Shown piece by piece: positions 25,879-35,063 of a DNA stretch of 64,000 bases (positions are counted from its first letter, which is position 1; each line of letters opens with the position of its first letter). The stretch is from Patescibacteria group bacterium. Its GTDB lineage: Bacteria; Patescibacteriota; Patescibacteriia; 2-12-FULL-60-25. Under the pieces are notes generated by a model, which made no database searches, was not told the origin of the DNA, and saw only the letters and a program-made list of their open reading frames with translations. The stretch lies in the NCBI GenBank assembly GCA_018061025.1, contig JAGOUY010000006.1:36425-100424 (forward strand), given 5' to 3'. The translations under genes were made by a program, and so were the position numbers.

Positions 25879-25932
25879 ACCTATACCAACATCATACCAA
25901 CCCGGAGGAAAAAAGTAACACCGAGTCTGTTA

Positions 25933-26502
25933 TTAACCTCTTCCGTTTGCGCGACGCTGCTCTTGGCTAATGATGCGCAACGCTTTTACCAACAACTTCG
26001 CCAAGTTCATATACCCACACGTTTCAAAAATCCGTTCAACTGGTACCCAGATCGCTTCCCAGATCGCTTCTTCCCCCGTCAAAATCTCTTTCGCATCGGG
26101 CGCCGCTTCAAATAGAAAGAATTGGATATTTTTCTCGATCAATTGCCCTTCTTTGCGTAAACGAAAAGAGGTTTTGCCAATCGGAGCCACAAAACGCAAA
26201 TTCACCAGTCCGACTTCTTCCTTAATTTCACGGATGGCCGTCTCAACCAGACTCTCTCCTAAATCACGATGACCTTTTGGGAACGTCCAGCGCCCCTTGC
26301 CATGGCGCAAAAAGAAAAACTCGAGCCGTCCTTCGCGACGACGATAGATAATCCCTCCAGCCCCAATCTCAACGCGTAAGCGTTGGGAATAGTTATGGAG
26401 TGGTTGAGGTTGTGACCGCACGACGCGTGGATGTCGCGGTTCCGTTAAGGATACCGACGGCACGGTCGAGGACAGGATCTCGTTTGGCTTCATAATCTTC
26501 AA
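25933..26502 (-). CDS. Nudix hydrolase overlapping ctpA
   Basis: The Nudix box is intact: GHRDLGESLVETAIREIKEEVGL (Gx5Ex7REuxEExGu), preceded by GAGGIIYRR and followed by a C-terminal helix. Substrates are nucleoside-diphosphate-linked molecules; diadenosine polyphosphate-type Nudix enzymes look similar. The ATG at 26502 overlaps the ctpA 3' end by about 110 bases; an in-frame GTG at 26421 is an alternative but also overlaps. Translational coupling with ctpA is likely. Confidence 0.82.
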   Translation of the reverse strand: MKIMKPNEILSSTVPSVSLTEPRHPRVVRSQPQPLHNYSQRLRVEIGAGGIIYRRREGRLEFFFLRHGKGRWTFPKGHRDLGESLVETAIREIKEEVGLVNLRFVAPIGKTSFRLRKEGQLIEKNIQFFLFEAAPDAKEILTGEEAIWEAIWVPVERIFETCGYMNLAKLLVKALRIISQEQRRANGRG

Positions 26503-27700
26503 GAGTTTGTTCTACCACCACATCAGGTTCAAGACCCGTCTTGTGGATCGTCCGTTCCTTTGGCGTAAGCCATTCATAAATAGTGATCTTGAGGGCGGAA
26601 CCATCCTCAAAATCACGCACTTCTTGCACCGAACCCTTCCCAAAGGTCTTCGTTCCTACCAAGGTGGCTAATCCATAGTCTTGCAAGGCTCCGGCCACAA
26701 TTTCCGAGGCACTCGCAGAACCTTCATTCACAAGCACCATGGTAGGCATGTTGGCCAACCGAGCAGAACCAATCCCACGCAACTCCTCGTCAATCTTGCC
26801 GTGGCGACGTTCTTTGACCACGATCTTATCACCCGTCCAAGCCGCTGTAATTCGTTGAGCCTGGTCTAACAATCCACCTGGATCATTACGCAAATCAAGA
26901 ACAAGCCCCTTGGGACGCTGTGCCAACAAGGTGGAAACCGCTTTATCAAACATCGAAGCAGACTCCGCGGTAAAACTGCTTACGCTGATATACGCAATTC
27001 CTTCTGGCAACATCTTCGACTTAACACTCAAAACGCGGATCACATCGCGCGTAATGGTGACGTCAAAGAGAGGTTTGGTGGCTTTTTCGCGGTAAAGGGT
27101 AAGGGTCACATGCGTCCCCTTTTCGCCACGAATCTTTTGCACTGCCTGGTCTACGGTTAAGCCCGTGGTTTCTTCGCCATTAATCTTAGCAATTAAATCG
27201 CCCGCCAACAACCCCGCCTTAGCTGCAGGCGTATCAGGCAAAGGGGCGATGATCTGAAGAACATCTTTCTTTAAGCCAATTTCAGCCCCGATTCCACCAA
27301 ACGAACCTTTGATACTGGAGGTAAAATCTTCTGCTGCTTGAGGTTCAAAAAAGGTGGTGTAGGGATCACCCGTTCCCATCGCTAGCCCATTCAATGCTCC
27401 GTACAGTAAATCCTGGTCTTTAATCGGCTGTTCATAGTAACGGCTCTTAATATCTTTCCAGACCTCCCAAAAAATCCTAAAGTCAACGTCATTAGAGACT
27501 AGCCCCGCCGGAGGCAACTGACCTTGGCCCAAGACACGTCCATCATGATTGTAGGTGGACGAGGTAGACGAAAAGGCAAAAGAACCAGAGGCAGCACGCA
27601 ATCGTTCAAATGAAACACCAACCATCACTCCAAGACCCAAGCAAGCGGCTAAGGATAAAATGCGAACCGTCCAAGACACGCGCGGAGAAAAAGCTTGCAT
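26393..27700 (-). CDS. C-terminal processing protease (S41 family)
   Basis: A membrane-anchored Tsp/CtpA-type serine protease of 435 residues. The N-terminal transmembrane helix is WTVRILSLAACLGLGVMVGVSF, and a PDZ domain covers ~120-200 (GSFGGIGAEIG, IIAPLPDTPAAKAGLLAGDLI). The catalytic Ser/Lys dyad is in VLVNEGSASASEIVAGAL and GTKTFGKGSVQ. It degrades or processes exported proteins. It follows murA by two bases and overlaps the Nudix gene, giving a murA-ctpA-nudix cluster. Confidence 0.94.
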   Translation of the reverse strand: MQAFSPRVSWTVRILSLAACLGLGVMVGVSFERLRAASGSFAFSSTSSTYNHDGRVLGQGQLPPAGLVSNDVDFRIFWEVWKDIKSRYYEQPIKDQDLLYGALNGLAMGTGDPYTTFFEPQAAEDFTSSIKGSFGGIGAEIGLKKDVLQIIAPLPDTPAAKAGLLAGDLIAKINGEETTGLTVDQAVQKIRGEKGTHVTLTLYREKATKPLFDVTITRDVIRVLSVKSKMLPEGIAYISVSSFTAESASMFDKAVSTLLAQRPKGLVLDLRNDPGGLLDQAQRITAAWTGDKIVVKERRHGKIDEELRGIGSARLANMPTMVLVNEGSASASEIVAGALQDYGLATLVGTKTFGKGSVQEVRDFEDGSALKITIYEWLTPKERTIHKTGLEPDVVVEQTLEDYEAKRDPVLDRAVGILNGTATSTRRAVTTSTTP

Positions 27701-27702
27701 AC

Positions 27703-28968
27703 TTATTCGTGCAGGCAGGTAATATCTGCTCCTAAGGAGATAAGACGTTCATCCAGTCGCTCGTAGCCTCGGTAGACCATCTCAGCGTCGTGAATCAATG
27801 TTTCGCCATCTGCGATCAATCCAGCCAAGACCATCGTCGCTCCCGCACGCAAATCCAAACTCCGAATCTCTGTTCCCCGTAACGGCGTGGGACCCGTAAT
27901 ATAGACACGATGCGGATCAGCAATCACGGCATTTGCTCCCATTTTCACAAGCTCTGATACATATCCCATCCGTGCCTCAAACAATGGATCGTGGATAAAG
28001 GATGTCCCGTGTGCCTGTGTTGCCAAGAGTCCAAATAGCGCTTGAAGATCTGTCGGAAAGCCCGGATAAATCATCGTCTGAAGCTTAAAGGCTTCAAAAC
28101 GTGGCGTCCGTCGAATAAAAAGGCTCTTAGCCGTAAGTTCATAACGAACTCCTGCACGAGATAAGGCATTGCGAATCGCATCCAAATGTTCCGGCACGAT
28201 CCCTTTAATTTCTAACTCTCCTTTTGTAAGAGCCGCCGCTACCGCAAACGTTCCCACCTCTAACATATCTGGCACTACCTTCCAAGGCTCTTTAGGAGCC
28301 TTCAACTCTTTCACACCTGTCACTTCTAATTCGTGCGTCCCAATGCCTTTGATCTTCGCTCCACACGCGACCAGAAAATGACAAAGGTCCTGGACATGTG
28401 GCTCAGCAGCCGCCATGCGGATCGAGGTCTTGCCCTCCGCCATGGTCGCCGCCATAATCAAATTCTCGGTGGCCGTAACGCTAAACTCAGGCAAAATAAT
28501 ATAATCACCCTTCAATTGCTGAGCCTCCATGAACATGACCCCCTGCTCATCCTGCTCAATCGTTGCCCCAAGAGAGGTAAGCGCATCAAGATGGGCGCTG
28601 ATCGGACGGTTACCAATGGTACAGCCGCCTGGCTCTGGCACCATAATGCGACGAAAACGTGCAAGCAATGGTCCAAGCAACAAAATAGAAAACCGCATCC
28701 GTTTCATTTGCTTGGGGTCGAGCTTGGTCGGATCCACTGTCTTAGTGTTTAACCGTAATTCATGCTCGCCTACCCACTCTGCCTCGGCACCCATGCCACG
28801 CAAAATATCCAACAACTGCTCCAGGTCGGTCAAACGAGGAACGTTGGAAAAGTAGACATCTCCTTTTATGAGGAGGGCGGCAGGAATCAAAGGAGCAACC
28901 GCATTTTTTGCCCCTAAAACAGTGATCGCGCCTTGTAAGCGTTGACCACCTTTAATCAACATGTTCAT
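27703..28968 (-). CDS. murA: UDP-N-acetylglucosamine 1-carboxyvinyltransferase
   Basis: MurA performs the first committed step of peptidoglycan synthesis, transferring enolpyruvate from PEP to UDP-GlcNAc. The sequence shows VLGAKNAVAPLIPAAL at the start, PEPGGCTIGNRPISAHLDAL with the catalytic Cys, and LRAGATMVLAGLIADGETLI near the end. The Cys loop suggests normal fosfomycin sensitivity. Length 421 residues is standard. With glmS nearby the window holds two early steps of cell-wall precursor supply. Confidence 0.96.
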   Translation of the reverse strand: MNMLIKGGQRLQGAITVLGAKNAVAPLIPAALLIKGDVYFSNVPRLTDLEQLLDILRGMGAEAEWVGEHELRLNTKTVDPTKLDPKQMKRMRFSILLLGPLLARFRRIMVPEPGGCTIGNRPISAHLDALTSLGATIEQDEQGVMFMEAQQLKGDYIILPEFSVTATENLIMAATMAEGKTSIRMAAAEPHVQDLCHFLVACGAKIKGIGTHELEVTGVKELKAPKEPWKVVPDMLEVGTFAVAAALTKGELEIKGIVPEHLDAIRNALSRAGVRYELTAKSLFIRRTPRFEAFKLQTMIYPGFPTDLQALFGLLATQAHGTSFIHDPLFEARMGYVSELVKMGANAVIADPHRVYITGPTPLRGTEIRSLDLRAGATMVLAGLIADGETLIHDAEMVYRGYERLDERLISLGADITCLHE

Positions 28969-29067
28969 AGAAGAAAATTGTATGACGTAAGGTCTCCCTC
29001 AAAACGAACGCACGCATGACGAAAAATCGTTGCTAGTGTACCGTGGTGGATATTCCCTGTCGAGGCC

Positions 29068-30393
29068 ATGTATAAACCCCCATTTTTACGTCGTATTTTG
29101 CCTTGGCTCTACGCCCTGGTGTTTTTAACCGTTGCTCCGATTCTCATCCTCTATACCGCTGGCTATACCTACAATCTAAAAAAACGAGTTGTGGAACGAA
29201 ACGGGGTCTTAATTATAGACGGCCTCCCCAAAGCAGCTCGCATCTCAATTGACGGAGTAGATACCGGCAAAACAACCCCGTACACCTTTCAAACCCTCTC
29301 TCCCGGCGGGCATACAGTCACTGTGAAAAAAGAAGGCTATAGCGCTTGGGAAAAACAGCTCACGATCCATCCAGAACAAGTTACCTTCGCTAACGATGTC
29401 AGGCTCTGGGCCACGCGAGAACCAGCCCTCGTCCTGAAAGAGCCAATTATTTCGCTCCTCAGCAATCCAGACGAAACATGGCTCGCGACGATCGCTGCGA
29501 GTAGCACAACGTATGAGATCGGTCAGTGGAGACCTGGTCGCAGCGGCAGCTATTCTCATCACCCTCTCCCAGACACGAACCCCGACGTTTCCAAAATTAT
29601 CCGTTGGAATCTTGAAGGAACATCTTTTGTACTCAATGGAATAGAGTCGGCCTCTCCCACCTATTGGAAAAGCGTAGAAGAAGCCAACAGCGTTGACCAA
29701 CTTCCAAAAGGAATCTATGGCTGGACCAGTGCAGATACGCTCGTGGGAACCGATGATGTCGCCATGACACGACTGCAGGTTCTAAGCCATCGCCTATCAC
29801 GCCAACAACTCTTGCCAAACACGGTCTTTCAAAATCAAGACATCACCCTACAAACAACCGGGACACCTGCGATCCTCCTTCTTACCAAGCGCTCTCTCCA
29901 AGACAAAATCTACCAACTCTCACACACCGCTTGGCGTCCGGTAGAACTGTTTGAGAATATCCTCCTCCTAAAGGATAAGACGCTCCCCCACTGGATGGCG
30001 CTGAATCTATCAGAGTCACGGGCATACGCTGGTGATGTGTGGGGGGACAAACCGCGCTGGCTCCCGACAGAAGACGGAACGGAACAACCTCGTGCTGGCG
30101 TATTCCTCCATGGAGGTGAAGCCTGGATATGGACCCCTACTCAAGACCCAAAGCTCGTGTGGCGACAAGCAGAACCTTTGGTAGATGCCGCTTGGGCCGC
30201 CGAAGGTGGACACCTTTTCTTGGCGGACAAAACACATGTCTTCGCCCTGGAACTAGACGAACGCGATGGACGCGAAACAACCCTCTTAGCCACCTTTGAC
30301 GAAATAAGAAGCTTAACTCTGTTCCGCAAACGTCTGTATATCGCCGCCAAGCACGGTTCGCAAGCAGGGGTTTGGGAACGTATTATTGAATAA
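29068..30393 (+). CDS. membrane-anchored PEGA-domain protein
   Basis: A 441-residue protein with a single N-terminal transmembrane helix (ILPWLYALVFLTVAPILILY), then a PEGA domain (residues ~48-105: IDGLPKAARISIDGVDTGKTTPYTF, SPGGHTVTVKKEGYSAWEKQ). The rest looks like a beta-propeller of degenerate repeats. PEGA domains occur in surface proteins; a role at the cell envelope is inferred. Its stop lies four bases before the glmS start, so the genes are translationally linked. Confidence 0.8.
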   Translation: MYKPPFLRRILPWLYALVFLTVAPILILYTAGYTYNLKKRVVERNGVLIIDGLPKAARISIDGVDTGKTTPYTFQTLSPGGHTVTVKKEGYSAWEKQLTIHPEQVTFANDVRLWATREPALVLKEPIISLLSNPDETWLATIAASSTTYEIGQWRPGRSGSYSHHPLPDTNPDVSKIIRWNLEGTSFVLNGIESASPTYWKSVEEANSVDQLPKGIYGWTSADTLVGTDDVAMTRLQVLSHRLSRQQLLPNTVFQNQDITLQTTGTPAILLLTKRSLQDKIYQLSHTAWRPVELFENILLLKDKTLPHWMALNLSESRAYAGDVWGDKPRWLPTEDGTEQPRAGVFLHGGEAWIWTPTQDPKLVWRQAEPLVDAAWAAEGGHLFLADKTHVFALELDERDGRETTLLATFDEIRSLTLFRKRLYIAAKHGSQAGVWERIIE

Positions 30394-30397
30394 TCAT

Positions 30398-32239
30398 ATG
30401 TGTGGCATCGTCGCCTATGTCGGATCAGGTAAAACAACCGCCGTGATCCTGGATGGTTTACGGCGTTTGGAGTATCGCGGCTATGACTCCGCCGGGATCG
30501 CCCTCATCTCAGAAGGGAAAATGCATCGTGAGCGCGCCGTAGGACCCATTAACGCGCTAGAGCCAAAAACCCTCAATCTCCCCAAAGCAACGATAGGGAT
30601 AGGACACACTCGCTGGGCAACTCATGGCCCTCCAACGGAAAGCAATGCCCATCCCCATGCAGATTGTCAGCAAGGACTCGCGGTCGTTCACAACGGGATT
30701 ATTGAAAACTACGCCGAACTCAAAACCCTTTTAGAAAACGAAGGGCATACTTTTGTTTCTGAAACCGATACGGAAGTCCTCGCCCATTTAATTGAACGAG
30801 AGAAAAGCCGTCAGAGCGAAAAAGGTTTATACCCTGCTGTCATAGCCGCCTTACGTCACGTTCATGGTACCTACGGCCTCGCCGTGATCGACCAAGAATA
30901 TCCTGACGAACTCGTCGTAGCACGCTTAGGAAGTCCCATGGCAATTGGGATAGGTAACAATGAATACATTATTGCGTCAGACCCAAGCGCTATCCTCTCT
31001 TATACGCGCCAAGTCATTTTTTTAGATGACCATGAAGTCGCCGTACTAAATTCCGAAGGGTTACGGATTCATTCCTTGAAGAGCTCTAGTCCTATACAAA
31101 AATCCGCCGAGACACTGGAATGGTCATTAGAGGATGTCCAAAAAAATGGTCAGCCCCATTTCATGCTCAAAGAAATCTTGGAGGAACCTGAGGTCTTACG
31201 GAATACCATGCGCGGTCGCCTATTCAAATCCGAAGGGAACGTAAAGCTCGGCGGATTAAAGGATGTGGCGGAAGAATTAAAAACGATCGAACGGATCATT
31301 CTCGTGGGCTGCGGAACGGCTTACTATGCAGGCTGCATCGGAAAATATTTACTTGAGACATGGGCAGGTATTTCTACCGATGTAGAAATTGCGAGTGAGT
31401 TTCGCTATCGCAATCCCGTGATTGGAACACGCACGGCTATCATCGCCATCTCCCAATCCGGAGAGACGGCAGATACGCTTGCCGCTCTACGCGAAGGCAA
31501 AATGAAAGGCGCTCTTCCGCTTGGGATCGTAAACGTCGTCGGCTCGACCATCGCGCGCGAAACACAAGCTGGCATCTATACCCATGCCGGACCAGAGTTG
31601 GGCGTGGCTTCCACCAAAGCCTTCATCTCGCAATGTACGACCTTAGCGATGCTAAGCGTACTCCTCGGAAGAAGCCGCAACCTCTCTCACTCCCAAGGAA
31701 CAGAGATCATCACCGCGCTTGAAGGGCTACCAGAAGCAGTGAGTACAATTCTTGAACAAAGAGAACTCATTATGGAAATCGCAAAAAAATATGCGCTGGC
31801 TACCAACATGCTATTTCTTGGGCGTACCTTCCATGCCCCGATCGCCTACGAAGGAGCGCTTAAAGTAAAAGAGGTAAGTTACATCCACGCCGAAGGCTAC
31901 CCAGCCGGAGAAATAAAACATGGACCCTTAGCCCTCGTCGATGAGAACCTTCCCTGTATCGTCCTTTGTCCAAAGGATAGCGTCTTCCAAAAGACCCTAT
32001 CAAACATCCAAGAAATCCGTGCCCGGGGCGGACGCGTCTTAGCGATCACCACAGAAGACGGGAAAGACCAAGTTTCCGCTCAAGCCAACGATGTCATCGT
32101 CGTTCCAAAAACACTGGAACCCCTGCAACCGATCCTCAGCGTCATCCCTCTCCAACTCATGGCCTATACGATAGCCGTGGCAAAAGGCTATAATCCAGAC
32201 CGACCACGCAATTTAGCCAAAAGCGTTACCGTCGAATAA
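30398..32239 (+). CDS. glmS: glucosamine-6-phosphate synthase (isomerizing)
   Basis: GlmS makes glucosamine-6-phosphate from fructose-6-phosphate and glutamine. The start is fixed by the catalytic Cys that must follow the initiator Met: MCGIVAYVGSGKT. The glutaminase domain has GIGHTRWATHGPPTESNAHPH; two SIS domains follow (LVGCGTAYYAG, AISQSGETADTLAAL, GRTFHAPIAYEGALKVKEVSYIHAEGYPAGEIKHGP), ending NLAKSVTVE as usual. Length 613 residues. No glmS ribozyme is possible because only four bases separate it from the previous gene. Confidence 0.97.
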   Translation: MCGIVAYVGSGKTTAVILDGLRRLEYRGYDSAGIALISEGKMHRERAVGPINALEPKTLNLPKATIGIGHTRWATHGPPTESNAHPHADCQQGLAVVHNGIIENYAELKTLLENEGHTFVSETDTEVLAHLIEREKSRQSEKGLYPAVIAALRHVHGTYGLAVIDQEYPDELVVARLGSPMAIGIGNNEYIIASDPSAILSYTRQVIFLDDHEVAVLNSEGLRIHSLKSSSPIQKSAETLEWSLEDVQKNGQPHFMLKEILEEPEVLRNTMRGRLFKSEGNVKLGGLKDVAEELKTIERIILVGCGTAYYAGCIGKYLLETWAGISTDVEIASEFRYRNPVIGTRTAIIAISQSGETADTLAALREGKMKGALPLGIVNVVGSTIARETQAGIYTHAGPELGVASTKAFISQCTTLAMLSVLLGRSRNLSHSQGTEIITALEGLPEAVSTILEQRELIMEIAKKYALATNMLFLGRTFHAPIAYEGALKVKEVSYIHAEGYPAGEIKHGPLALVDENLPCIVLCPKDSVFQKTLSNIQEIRARGGRVLAITTEDGKDQVSAQANDVIVVPKTLEPLQPILSVIPLQLMAYTIAVAKGYNPDRPRNLAKSVTVE

Positions 32240-32248
32240 CTCTAATAT

Positions 32249-32773
32249 ATGATCGAACCCTGGAAAAAACTTGATGAGACGATTATCCCCGTCGGATATC
32301 GAACCATTATTCGTAAAACCTTTGAACTTCCTGATGGAAAACGCAGTGTCTATGATATTGCCGGTGATGGGGATGTTGTATGCATCCTCGCTCTCACCCC
32401 AGACCAAGAAGTAGTCCTCGTACGACAATTCCGACCTGGTCCCGAAGCAATTTTATTGGAACTCCCCGGCGGATTCATTGACCCAGGCCAAACCCCCGCT
32501 GAAGCAGCACGTGCCGAGCTACTACAAGAAACAGGCTATGACGGAGACATTGAGTTTGTCACAACTCGCCCCTTCTCCGGCTATTCGAATCGTGTCTACC
32601 ATAGCTTTGTCGCCACGAATTGTCGTCCCATCCAAAAACAAAACCTCGATCCTGAAGAATTCCTAGAGGTCGTCACACTCTCGTTAAAAGATTTCCGTGA
32701 GCACCTAAAAAATGGCTGGCTGGTGGATACCGTTACCGGTTACGCCGCGCTCGATAAATTAAATTTGTTGTAA
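32249..32773 (+). CDS. Nudix hydrolase, ADP-ribose-pyrophosphatase-like
   Basis: A 174-residue Nudix protein (VVLVRQFRPGPEAILLELPGGFID...). The box reads GGFIDPGQTPAEAARAELLQ followed by ETGY, so one of the catalytic Glu pair is replaced by Gln and the Arg of REU is replaced by Ala; activity may be altered. The order of features resembles ADP-sugar pyrophosphatases. It starts nine bases after glmS and is probably the last gene of the PEGA-glmS-nudix operon. Confidence 0.85.
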   Translation: MIEPWKKLDETIIPVGYRTIIRKTFELPDGKRSVYDIAGDGDVVCILALTPDQEVVLVRQFRPGPEAILLELPGGFIDPGQTPAEAARAELLQETGYDGDIEFVTTRPFSGYSNRVYHSFVATNCRPIQKQNLDPEEFLEVVTLSLKDFREHLKNGWLVDTVTGYAALDKLNLL

Positions 32774-32812
32774 AAAGAACGAGAGATGCTCAGAAGTAAA
32801 AAGGCTCTAAAC

Positions 32813-33265
32813 CTACTTGGAGATCTTTTTTGCTACCTCTGCAAGATGCATATCGTCAGCTCGTTTATAATCATGGGATGAAATATATCCTTGGTACGTG
32901 TCAAAGTAGATATCGACATTTGACTTACGTTGCTTCCATTGCTCATCTTTCGTTCCGTGCATAGGAAACAGTTTAGCGTGGATATGGTCTACGCCAAACC
33001 CCTCAAAGACCATCCCCGTTCTTGCCACATCTGAAAATGCGGAGTCTAGTCTCTTGGCAACCTCTTTTGCCGCAACCACGAGGTCAGTCATGACCTTTTC
33101 AGGCAAATCAAAGACGTAGCTCGAATAGTGTTCTTTAGTGATAACCACAGAAAATCCTTCCGTATTTGGAAAAATGGAAAGAAAGGCAAGATGTTTTTCA
33201 TCTTCCCAGATTTTATGACAAGGAGCCTCACCTTTAACAATCTGACAAAAAATACAGGCATTCAT
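32813..33265 (-). CDS. HIT-family nucleotide-binding protein
   Basis: A 150-residue histidine-triad protein. The N-terminal CIFCQIVKGEAPCHKIWEDE is the classic start with zinc-type cysteines. The triad region is GFGVDHIHAKLFPMHG, where the third His position is Lys (HIHAK instead of HxHxH), so hydrolase activity is uncertain. It overlaps the upstream membrane-protein gene by four bases (ATGA). Confidence 0.87.
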   Translation of the reverse strand: MNACIFCQIVKGEAPCHKIWEDEKHLAFLSIFPNTEGFSVVITKEHYSSYVFDLPEKVMTDLVVAAKEVAKRLDSAFSDVARTGMVFEGFGVDHIHAKLFPMHGTKDEQWKQRKSNVDIYFDTYQGYISSHDYKRADDMHLAEVAKKISK

Positions 33266-33612
33266 AGGTCTTTAGGATACACGCTTAGCGCAAAAAAGAC
33301 GATGATCAAGACGGAAGCCGCCATCCCCAGAAGCATCGTCGAACCATGAACCGAAAGCTGGGTGAAGACCGCCAAAAGAAGGATCCCAGCTACCACAATA
33401 CCAATCCCCCACCTTCCACGTAGACGTGCTTGAACCGTTCGTCCCGCGAGCAAGGACAACCCCAGTCCTACGATAAGTAAACGGTAGAGATGCACGTAGG
33501 GGGTAGCAAACGCGGGGACGAAAAACTCAATCCCAACTAAAAGAGCTCCGAGCGACACCAGCGCATAGCCCGTATGACGGAGAAAGCTCACAAATAAAGA
33601 AGGGATGTTCAT
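33262..33612 (-). CDS. small membrane protein, four helices
   Basis: A 116-residue protein with about four hydrophobic helices (GYALVSLGALLVGIEFF, LLIVGLGLSLLAG, GIGIVVAGILLLAVF, STMLLGMAASVLIIVFFAL). The frame is open further upstream, but the ATG at 33610-33612 overlaps the previous stop as ATGA and starts MNIPSLFVSFLRHTG. Function is unknown. It is in a tight minus-strand operon of envelope genes and HIT. Confidence 0.68.
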   Translation of the reverse strand: MNIPSLFVSFLRHTGYALVSLGALLVGIEFFVPAFATPYVHLYRLLIVGLGLSLLAGRTVQARLRGRWGIGIVVAGILLLAVFTQLSVHGSTMLLGMAASVLIIVFFALSVYPKDL

Positions 33613-35054
33613 AAAATACGCCAGGCAGACACAAGCTCTTGCCACAAAACCTGGATCCAGGAACGACCAGACAAGACCGGACGACGATAGATAAGTTCCG
33701 CCGAGCGTATATCAACTTGCCCATCACGCGTCTGGATCCCAGGCGCTCCTAAAGTAAGACGCAGAATTCCAGGACGACCAGGCAAAGAATGCGTCGTCTC
33801 TGATTGGTACCAACCACCCTCCAAGGCTCGTGGTGCGACATAGGGAGTAAGAACGGCGTGAATCCCTTCCTCTAAGGGCCGAGATGCATCCGTAAGCCGT
33901 CGTGGAGCTGGCAAGAATAACAGCTCAGGAGCAAGGGCAAAATATCCATCTCCGACCACCCGCACATCCCCACGCGGGGCTTGGAAGAGCTGTGTTGTCG
34001 CTTGCTCTTTTAAGAATCTGTCCAAAGCGTATTTACGCTGCACCTCTGTAACCGCAAGAGAAGCAGAGCCTAACCTAACCGTCTGCAATCCTTCGGGGTG
34101 AAGGGTATCAAGTTGAAGATGCTGGGCATTCGTCCAGGCTCTTCCGGGAAGGGTCGTTGTCGCATACCCAACTTGATCTCCAAAATACATGCGCGGACCA
34201 ATCACCCAATGCTGCACCGGAGAGGAAATCTCCCGCGTAAAGATATCATCATCCGCAACAATCGAGAGCCTATAGACGCCTCCGGCTAACCCACTAAAAG
34301 ACAACGTCTTCGTATATACTTCAGAAGGTCGATCGTCCCTTGAGCCTGCGAGACTTAAGGCTTCAGAAGATAAAAGATCACCATTTTTACTCAATGTAAA
34401 AATCAGGGTACCTTTTTGTCTCTGACGATTCATATCCTGGACACGGAGTCGAAATGTCACCTGCCCCTGAATCGGCACCGCGTGGATATCATAGGAACCT
34501 CTCAAAGAAGTAGGAAACGTGCGCTCCCGTCCCTCCCCATCCATATAGGCAGGCACGGTACTTGAGGCATACCAAACTAATAAACGGTTCATGTCCGTAT
34601 CCCCCAAGGCGCTATCTGGCTGCCCATCACGGACATATCCTTGCTTCCCTTGCCAGGTAACCCGACGCCAACCACGAGCTAGTGCCTCACTCCACAACGG
34701 CTGCATCGCTGCCTCGCGTGTCGGTTCTTGGGCAATCCCAACTTCTAAGAGTGGTTGGTTCTGGGTACGAAATTCCAAGCCTAAAGAAAGCTGGTTATAG
34801 ACACCTGGCAAACGCAGCGTACTGTAGACAGGCTCGCCGAGCATTCGTTGACCCGTCCATCCTTCGGATTGCAGCCCGATTGGCGTCGTCCGATAGCCAG
34901 GCAAAAAAGGATTCATCCAGGGACTCCGTCCATCAAAGGCGAATGATAGAGTACGAATGCCAGACGGCGGCACACGCAACAGACACAACCAAATAAAAAC
35001 CACCGCCGCCCCTAACCAGGGAAGAAGACAAACGAGCCAGCGAATAAAACGCAT
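33609..35054 (-). CDS. membrane-anchored extracytoplasmic protein, 481 aa
   Basis: No family recognised. The N-terminus has a transmembrane anchor (RWLVCLLPWLGAAVVFIWLCLL), and the remaining ~450 residues are beta-rich, likely outside the cell. A concluding segment, SAELIYRRPVLSGRSWIQVL, ends in a short amphipathic helix. It lies between a glycosyltransferase-like integral membrane protein and a four-helix membrane protein, overlapping the latter, so it may belong to one envelope assembly unit. I see no catalytic motif. Confidence 0.7.
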   Translation of the reverse strand: MRFIRWLVCLLPWLGAAVVFIWLCLLRVPPSGIRTLSFAFDGRSPWMNPFLPGYRTTPIGLQSEGWTGQRMLGEPVYSTLRLPGVYNQLSLGLEFRTQNQPLLEVGIAQEPTREAAMQPLWSEALARGWRRVTWQGKQGYVRDGQPDSALGDTDMNRLLVWYASSTVPAYMDGEGRERTFPTSLRGSYDIHAVPIQGQVTFRLRVQDMNRQRQKGTLIFTLSKNGDLLSSEALSLAGSRDDRPSEVYTKTLSFSGLAGGVYRLSIVADDDIFTREISSPVQHWVIGPRMYFGDQVGYATTTLPGRAWTNAQHLQLDTLHPEGLQTVRLGSASLAVTEVQRKYALDRFLKEQATTQLFQAPRGDVRVVGDGYFALAPELLFLPAPRRLTDASRPLEEGIHAVLTPYVAPRALEGGWYQSETTHSLPGRPGILRLTLGAPGIQTRDGQVDIRSAELIYRRPVLSGRSWIQVLWQELVSAWRIL

Positions 35055-35063
35055 ACAATTACA

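Noticed and set aside
30394..30397. glmS ribozyme or leader before glmS
   Set aside because: Only four bases separate the previous stop from the glmS start.
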